From: Allium sativum | Lineage: Eukaryota; Streptophyta; Magnoliopsida; Asparagales; Amaryllidaceae | DNA: 64,000 nucleotides | Assembly (NCBI GenBank): GCA_030737875.1 | Contig: CM060924.1 | Span: forward strand, 151,398,197-151,462,196 | Direction of reading: 5' to 3' | Shown here: piece by piece, positions 57,874 to 64,000 of the stretch | Layout of the letters: each line of letters begins with the position of its first letter | How positions within the stretch are numbered: the first letter of the stretch is position 1 | Position numbers and translations under genes: made by a program | The notes under the pieces: model-generated | Told to the model about the DNA's origin: nothing | Databases searched by the model: none | What the model saw: only the letters and a program-made list of their open reading frames with translations

Positions 57874-58188
57874 ATGGTTCCATGGCCAGCATATTACATT
57901 AAGAAAAAGCTTACCAAGGCAAGGCTAAACTATCCTAAGAAGGAAAAGTCAGCATACTGTCCGCTCATTGGCTCAGGGAAGCTAAGGAGATACTCCCAAG
58001 GCCACATTATCAAAGTTCTTACCGGTCAGCCGCTAAAGCAAGTTCTTTTCCGCCCATATGCTTTGGGAAGATCATTAAAGTAGACTATTGAGCTTAGCCA
58101 ATATGACATTACTTACCACCCTCGACAATCTATAAATGGGTCGGCTTCAGCCGATTTCATCGATAAGTTCACCGATAAGGGGCGCTAG
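57874..58188 (+). pseudogene. pol: E4 RNase H remnant (Tat-type)
   Basis: Reads PAYYIKKKLTKARLNYPKKE, then LRRYSQGHIIKVLTGQPLKQ, VLFRPYALGRSLK, TAG at 58081, then IELSQYDITYHPRQSINGSA and DFIDKF to TAG 58186. This matches the C-terminal half of Tat-lineage RNase H, whose usual forms include YYVSKAL, R-YP--EK, LTDQPL and W-IEL---DI. The catalytic Asp of LTDQPL is Gly here and the Trp after the LGR-like block is a stop, so it is inactive. Confidence 0.72.
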
Positions 58189-58355
58189 GAATTGAGAAAT
58201 CAAATGATGCGACACTCCGACTACTAACAAAGTTGTAAGTTTCACCGTGGGGTCACCTTCTTAATTGCAAGGTTTAAGGCCCTATTTCTAAGAAATCGCG
58301 ATGTAAATCCGATAAATGAACTAGCGTCCACCCCGTGAAACAAAAGCGATTCTAT

Positions 58356-58860
58356 AAACCAAAGACCTCCCCAAGGGGCACCTGGTTCATCGCCGATGCC
58401 ATTAAGATATGGCTGGATAGCGACACAAACACCGGGTTTCGGTTCATCGCCGATGCCATTAAGATATGGCTGGATTGCGACACAAACACCGGCCTTCTTA
58501 AACCAAAGACCTCCCCGAGGGGCACCTGGTTCATCGCCGATGCCATTAAGATATGGATGGATAGCGACACAAACACCGGGTTTCGGTTCATCGCCGATGC
58601 CATTAAGATATGGCTGGATTGCGACACAAACACCGGCCTTCTTAAACCAAAGACCTCCCCGAGGGGCACCTGGTTCATCGCCGATGCCATTAAGATATGG
58701 CTGGATAGCAACACAAACACCGGGTTTCGGTTCATCGCCAATTCCATTAAGATATGGCTGGATTGCGACACAAACACCTGCCTTCTTAAACCAAGACCTC
58801 CCCGAGGGGCACCCGGTTCATCGCCAACGCCAGTAAGATATGGCTGGATAGCAACACAAA
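58356..58860 (+). repeat. 144-bp minisatellite in E4
   Basis: Units begin (AAACCAA) at 58356, 58500, 58644 and 58788, period 144 bp. Each unit holds two diverged half-copies 57 bp apart (GGTTCATCGCCGATGCC...GACACAAACACC). Since 144 is a multiple of three, all frames stay open, producing three overlapping repetitive ORFs that I do not consider genes. Confidence 0.9.
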
Positions 58861-59290
58861 CACAGGTTTTCTAAAGACCTCTTTCGAGGCATCTGCTTAG
58901 ACGATGGATCTTCCAAATTCAGTTATTAATTCTGGGTCATCCAAACCCAGTTACTGACGGACCTAAAGACCTCTTAGGAGGCATCCGACAAGTTCAACAA
59001 GCATCCGAATTATTCAGACTCACCGAACAGCGGACCAAAAACCTCTTCGGGGGTGTCCGACCATATGCTGGGTCTTCCAAATCCAGTTAGTGGCGGATTC
59101 AAAAACCTCTTCGGGAGTGTCCGATCATAAGCCGGGTCCTCCAAATTCGGTTAGCGACGGATCGAAAGACCTCTTCGGAGGCGTCCGACAAATTCTACGA
59201 CTGACTGAATTATTTAGTCACAATGAATAACGGATTTACAAAGACCTCTTCGGAGGCACGAAAAACCAAGACCTACCTGGGGGCACATAT
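58861..59290 (+). repeat. Diverged GACCTCTTCGGAGGC repeats in E4
   Basis: At least seven copies of (A)GACCTCTTCGGAGGCRTCCGA-like words at irregular 60-100 bp spacing, several linked to TCCAAATTCAGTTA words. The CCTC/GAGG halves are self-complementary. The GACCTCCCCGAGGGGCACC of the neighbouring minisatellite is a variant of the same word. Confidence 0.75.
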
Positions 59291-59836
59291 TCAAATTTAG
59301 TCTCCAAAGTGTTTGAACTACCAGATGAGCGCGAAACATAATTAAATATATAAAAACAAAAATTCCACTCTCTTGAAAGGCATGACTCAGATTGATTATA
59401 CAAGGAGTCCTTGAATCATGAGCAAGCTATGAAGTCCCAAATATGACGACAAAAGCACATGACCAAGAGATTCCAATTATAGTCGGAATGCCTAACCTTC
59501 AAGCTTGTGATGGGATGTGACACGTGGGCAACACCACCACATTGAGGAAAAATCAATGCTTGGAAAACATACCACATGCTCATCACGACACTGCAGAAAC
59601 CAAAAGACGTATACTCAGCAATGAATCGAACATATGGAAATACACAAGCTAAATTACAGCAAAACAAGAAGCATTTCTATATCAACGAATGAGTTGTGCA
59701 TACATCCAGAAGCGAAGATTGACAATCGCACAATATCAGTCAAAAGAAATTATAAGCAAAATTTGCATGAGGCATAAAAGACCAATCGGTAAAGCTTTAG
59801 CTCTTCTTCCTGCATCTGAAAGAACCAACAGAACTG

Positions 59837-61700
59837 TCAAAAGTTTTCAGGATTAACTAGGAGATCAGCGGTTGGTTGACTCGCGTCCTTAACATAACCT
59901 TCAAGACTGTCAATAATTAACTTCCGAGCTTCAGCCAAAGTGATGAAGAAGCTACTTTGTAAAAAGGGCAAACTGCCTCATCCCATGATCTGAGTTTTTA
60001 AAAATCTAAATAAGGTTGCATCAGCATTGGGTTAAGCTTAAATCATAGCTTGGTTAATAGTTGTTTTGTTTAAAAGAACCTATTCTCTCTCTTTCTCAAG
60101 TTCCATTTAATCTAGCTTTCAAAAAAGAGAATTTCTAACTCAAGAGAAGTATGTTCCTGCAAACTAGCATTGACTCGTCGTTCCCAAATTAATCTATTCT
60201 CAATAGCTCTCTGAGCTCATTGAGCACATTCAATTTGGTCAATCAACATAATCGTCTTCCGCTTACAAAAGGAAAATCACAGCCAAGGGTATAAAAGGAT
60301 CCGAACATTTTTCTCAAAACAGGAACTTCCCAGTGCAATTTTCCAATACAACTTCCTTGTAAGAAACTGAGGAATCTAATGCCTTAAGCATAGGGCGGAA
60401 CACAAAAAGGAATTCCTCTAAAAGGAAAAGATTGAGTGCCTATAGGTGGCACGTATTCAGAAAGGAATCTTTCTGTGATAAGAAGTATCTTGTCCCTATT
60501 CTATCCATTAGAATCCTCAAAAGATTTAAGCATAAAACCAACTATTAAAGCCAGGTTCCTGGATACATCAACATGCCCAGAAGCTTTAAATAAGCCGGTA
60601 AAAGCAAAATGATTTTGTCAACAAATTAAAAGTTTCTAGTGTAAGAATCTGACAAAATCGATATGACTCGCTATGCCGACAAAATCCATTGTGTCGGTAA
60701 AACTCAACTTTGAAAATTCGGCCACGTAACAATGACCAGTTGCAAGCCTTATTAAAAAGAGAAGGTTGAAATATCAGTCAAGATAGATCACAAGAATCCT
60801 TTGTGAAAAAGAATTTCTTCGCCACAAACGAATTAAGAGCCTTTCAATACAAAAGCTTCCTCGCCTACGAACCTCCAGTCGTATGTAACACGAAGAACTT
60901 GATAATACTTGGCTTCATATCCGAAAATAAATATTGCTTAAAAGGCAAATACGCTGATATGGTATAGTCCTATAGAGCGATATCATTTTTGTAAAAATTG
61001 AAGCTAGTATTCATCAATGACATCAACGTAAGTTATAAAAAAGGTTAACCAAAAATCATACGCTGGGGCAAACAGTTGTGAAGCGAAGATTCAAAGTCTT
61101 TTCTAGCCGGGACAATCTATAATGTCAAACATGGTTGGAAGAGAAAATGGTATCTCAAGACTGCAATGTAAAACAAAGCATCCCGAAATACGAGAAAAGC
61201 CAACATGAACAAATGCGGGAATAATGTGAGAAGCAATTCATTAATGAACAAATTCCAAAAACTTACGGCTCAAGGTCCTCAGAATGGATACCGCAGAAGC
61301 ATTGTATAAAATGCTGACCTGGCACAACTTATTAAGTGATGCACACAAGCTACTCGATTTATCAAAAATCCTACGATCATAACAACCGAGGGAGATTGGC
61401 TTAGAAACAAGTCAAGCGGACTGAGGCATCACTAATACTTGAATAAGGCAAGTCAGATTTGAGATTCCATCGGACAAATTGTCAGGTGCACGCAATTCAC
61501 AAGTACTGAATCTAATATAGTGATAATTTGAAGGACGATACTTATAATTCACAGTCTAAAATCAAGACTTACGAATTTCGAGTATTGTCAATAAGCGAAT
61601 TAAGTATATTATCAGTGTGAACTATGCCTACTGGGCCACTGCAGTAGAGGCCAAAAGATGAACAATCAAATGACATCCCTCCGACAAATTGTCAAGAGGA
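59837..61700 (-). pseudogene. Decayed gene-like stretch on the minus strand of E4
   Basis: Successive minus-strand pieces read as ordinary protein in changing frames. Near 61470-61420: ELRAPDNLSDGISNLTC. Near 61375-61280: DRRIFDKSSSLCASLNK. Around 61065: LFAPAYDFWLTFFITYVDV. Around 60960-60870: ISAYLPFKQYLFSDMKPSII. 60605-60243: 120 codons with two stops, including HVDVSRNLALIVGF and ITERFLSEYVPPIGTQSF. Around 60220: AQRAIENRLIWERRVNASLQ. 59940-59837: ITLAEARKLIIDSLEGYVKD. GTAAGT donors at about 61572 and 61267 suggest possible introns. I do not recognise the family. Tat elements are known to carry antisense ORFs between pol and the 3' LTR, which this would fit; a captured host gene is the alternative. 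Confidence 0.33.
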
Positions 61701-63022
61701 TACGGGATAATGAAAATTTGATTCGCTCACAATCCAAAAAGCTCGCAAAACATATAAGCTCAACCGTCAAGTCAAAAGTCAGAATAGCTCGGAATTGACC
61801 AATCCAGACACTAAGGCAACCTGGAATTTCGACGCTTTCATTAACTTAAAGCCACAAGATGTCCACTAAGTTGACGCTCGGGCAACATGTTAACACAGGA
61901 AAGTTCAGAGCGTATAAAAAGATACGACTGAATCTCAAAACAACAAAAACATGATCGCCGGAATTAAAGCAGCTCAATATCAAAGAACACTGCAAAGTCC
62001 AGAGCACATATTGCGGATGAATAGTTTGACAAGGCTTGAGGATGCACATCAAAATCATGATCTGAACATCAAAATCATTTGATTTGACCTCTACAAGTTA
62101 ACAAAAGACTCAACCACTTCAAATTGGAAGCATGCAACTTTTGAGTACAGATTATGGGTGCTCAGTTACATTAAAAATAAATAAGTTATACATGAAACTG
62201 TCATGTAAAGTCGCCAAAATCTGAATTCAGGTGCTTGCTACAATTTGGTCTGGCTTAGCTTTGAACCATTACACAATGTTCAAGCTATGAAAAATCAAAC
62301 TCGGCCTTATCATCACAAATTAACATTTTCCGGCATAACAAACTTTAAGCATAAATCATTAAAATGCACAGACAATTTGAGCCAGAATCAAGTGCCAAGC
62401 AGAATCCATGGATTCGAATCAAACAAAATTCAATGATACCACAAAGATTCTCCATAGAAAAATAGAAAGATAAATCACAGGTACGTATTTCTCGAATGAG
62501 AAATATCGTATAGGGTATAAAGTGATAATGTTTGAAATCCACGGTCGGCATAATCGGTTGGTTGATTTCAAGCGTTAACGCGAATTCGAATTAGAATGTC
62601 GTGTTTGTACAAGCAATATTTGACGGGTTATAAACCGTTAAATAAAATAATTTTGTGCATACACTTCATTTAATTCAAAATGAAATTCGCTGTAATTCAG
62701 TTTTGATAATTAACTAATCTGTTATTGATGTGGACGGTCAATGACAAAGTATAAGTCCAAAATTGTGCAAACACTTGTTTTTATTACAGAACAGGTGGAG
62801 TAAAGCAATTTACGATCCAACGCATCGTAAGAAGATGACAAACTAAGACAAAATTCTGGAAAGTCTTTAGCAGTGCAAAAATACACTAGAATTTATGATA
62901 CCAGATCAAATAGCATGAAGATACGAGCGAATCCAGATTATAGTCCAAGACCAATCAAGGAAAAGCTCACCAGTTACAGTAGTCATTTCGAAGCCTACAT
63001 TCCTCACAAGCGAAAAATACAA
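61701..63022 (+). other. E4 3' noncoding region
   Basis: AT-rich DNA between the minus-strand gene-like stretch and the purine tract. I see no convincing coding or structural feature. Confidence 0.4.
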
Positions 63023-63037
63023 GCTTCGAGGGGCATA
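63023..63037 (+). other. Polypurine tract region of E4
   Basis: AGCTTCGAGGGGCATA immediately before the TGTTAACACC start of the 3' LTR. The GAGGGGCAT core is the usual Tat-type tract. Confidence 0.6.
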
Positions 63038-63404
63038 TGTTAACACCGTTAGTTCAACGTGGCTCTAAGAGAATACGATAGCGATATAATGCACAATGGA
63101 TCAGGCGGCTTCGCCAAACACGTTTTGGCGACATAACTCAAAGTCGTTCACACGACTTGGTATGAGACCGTCAGCGCGACATGGAGTCAAGCCGTTCACC
63201 GCGACTTGAGAGAAGCCCGTCAAAACATCGTCAGATTAAGTCATGGCATGTCGCTTCATTCATATCGCATGCACCACTGACCTCATACAGCGGATTTCAC
63301 CAAACCATAAAAGTTGGTCATGCCGCGCCTACAACGAGCCATCCGTACCACGTGGATCACTCGTAGTGCAAAACTGTCATGCTGCTGTCAGATCCAATAT
63401 AATG

Positions 63405-63655
63405 ATGTATGACGGATCTGAAATAGTGAAGTTTACCGGATCTGACATAGTGAGTTAAGGCGCAATCGACATGGTGAGTTAAGGCGCGCTCGTCATAATG
63501 AAGTATGTCAGATCCGACATATTGAAGTATATCGGATCCGACATAGTGAGTTAAGGCGCAAGCGGCATAATGAGTCAAGGCGCGCGCGGCATAATGAAGT
63601 ATTTCGGATCCGACATAGTGAAGTATGTCGGATCGGACATAGTGAGTCATGGCGT
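63405..63655 (+). repeat. TCGGATCCGA sub-repeats in E4 3' LTR
   Basis: GATCCGACATA-type words at about 63513, 63534 and 63606, with GGATCTGACATA and GATCGGACATA variants, alternating with GAGTTAAGGCGC words. One unit more than the 5' LTR. Confidence 0.78.
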
Positions 63656-63698
63656 TTTTCTGCATAATTACAGAATTGCCAGCTGGGGTAAAATCACC

Positions 63699-63706
63699 TA
63701 TAAATA
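63699..63706 (+). promoter_or_regulatory. TATA box, E4 3' LTR
   Basis: TATAAATA in CACCTATAAATACCCC, just downstream of the GATCCGA repeats. Confidence 0.55.
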
Positions 63707-64000
63707 CCCCTCATAAATCACTTGAAAGGGGGACCGAAAATTCATTCCAAAGGGGAGATTCTACCAAATTGAAAAATCATCTACAACCTCTCTAATGGCT
63801 TCTATGGATTCATCAACACTTTTCTAACTTCATGAAGATCCAATCCAAATCAAGGATCATAAAGTCTTTCTCTAATCGAATCTAAGGATCTTGGATCTCA
63901 TTCAAGATACATAGAAAAACTCTCAAACACCATTCAAAGGATCTCCAGTCTTCTCTAATCCATCCTGAAGATGAAATTGAATGCTAATTCACTATGAGGA

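Larger units (their letters stand above)
42331..64000 (+). mobile_element. E4: Tat-lineage Ty3/gypsy retrotransposon, interrupted by E3
   Basis: 5' LTR 42331-54577 (E3 inside), primer site 54581, long leader, gag core, RNase H remnant, tandem repeats, a gene-like stretch on the opposite strand, and a 3' LTR from 63038 running out of the window. LTR termini are CGTTAACACC (5' copy, first base mutated), TGTTAACACC (3' copy) and GGTGTAAACA at the end. The Tat assignment rests on the gag block and on the RNase H remnant. Protease, RT palm and integrase are not recognisable, so the element is deleted or very degenerate. Confidence 0.8.
63038..64000 (+). repeat. E4 3' LTR, truncated by the window edge
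   Basis: 963 bp aligned with 42331-42710 plus 53725-54310 of the 5' LTR. It contains the sub-repeats (63405-63655) and TATA box (63699-63706). About 265 bp of LTR should lie beyond the edge. Confidence 0.85.

Noticed and set aside
58356..58860. Possible CRISPR-like array
   Set aside because: Repeats are contiguous without unique spacers and lie in a plant retrotransposon; it is a minisatellite.
58335..58874. Long repetitive ORFs in three frames (up to 179 codons)
   Set aside because: They follow from a 144-bp tandem repeat whose length is a multiple of three; all frames are open at once, which argues against a gene.

Overview
The window is plant nuclear DNA made almost entirely of nested mobile elements. 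I found no host protein gene, rRNA or tRNA gene. Large Tekay-type and Tat-type Ty3/gypsy LTR retrotransposons, initiator-Met primer sites and integrated Caulimoviridae sequence all point to an angiosperm, probably a eudicot, with a large repeat-rich genome. The species cannot be named from the sequence.

Layout. (1) About 1-38074 is an endogenous pararetrovirus (EPRV) locus of three joined segments: A (minus, 1-2001), B (plus, 2002-31722) and C (minus, 31722-38074). A and B meet head to head, B and C tail to tail. The gene order is [short N-terminal region]-coat protein with a CCHC knuckle-movement protein-protease/RT/RNase H-transactivator-position ORF, then an intergenic promoter, an initiator-Met primer site and a folded leader. 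Walking from the primer site once around gives a virus of about 7.9 kb. The arrangement resembles cavemoviruses and solendoviruses. Every segment carries nonsense and frameshift mutations. (2) Two Tekay-type chromovirus retrotransposons interrupt segment B: E1 (2161-12912, minus, target duplication GTACA) inside the transactivator-position ORF, and E2 (18869-30049, plus, target duplication AAAAG) inside the reverse transcriptase. (3) 38075-42330 is an older LTR element (E5, plus) without recognisable genes. It keeps Tekay-like priming signals. The EPRV lies in its 5' LTR. (4) A Tat-lineage Ty3/gypsy element (E4) starts at 42331 inside the 3' LTR of E5 and runs past the right edge. It keeps a gag core, an RNase H remnant, a 144-bp minisatellite and a decayed gene-like stretch on the opposite strand. 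(5) A third Tekay-type element (E3, 42711-53724, minus, target duplication ACGGA) sits in the 5' LTR of E4. It is close kin to E2, has two 2885-bp LTRs about 99% identical by eye, and is the youngest-looking insertion.

Order of events inferred from nesting: E5 first; then EPRV integration and E4; then E1 and E2 into the EPRV and E3 into E4.

Signals beyond the standard annotation. The Tekay-type LTRs carry a tandem pair of about 90-nt hairpin modules whose stems covary between modules and between the two subfamilies. The E2/E3 promoters carry three TGAGTCA-type bZIP sites exactly 11 bp apart. The E1 promoters carry GTCGAC repeated every 12 bp. The EPRV leader in segment B keeps the long stem and the preceding mini-ORF that related viruses use for ribosome shunting. 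No element here has an intact complete set of genes.
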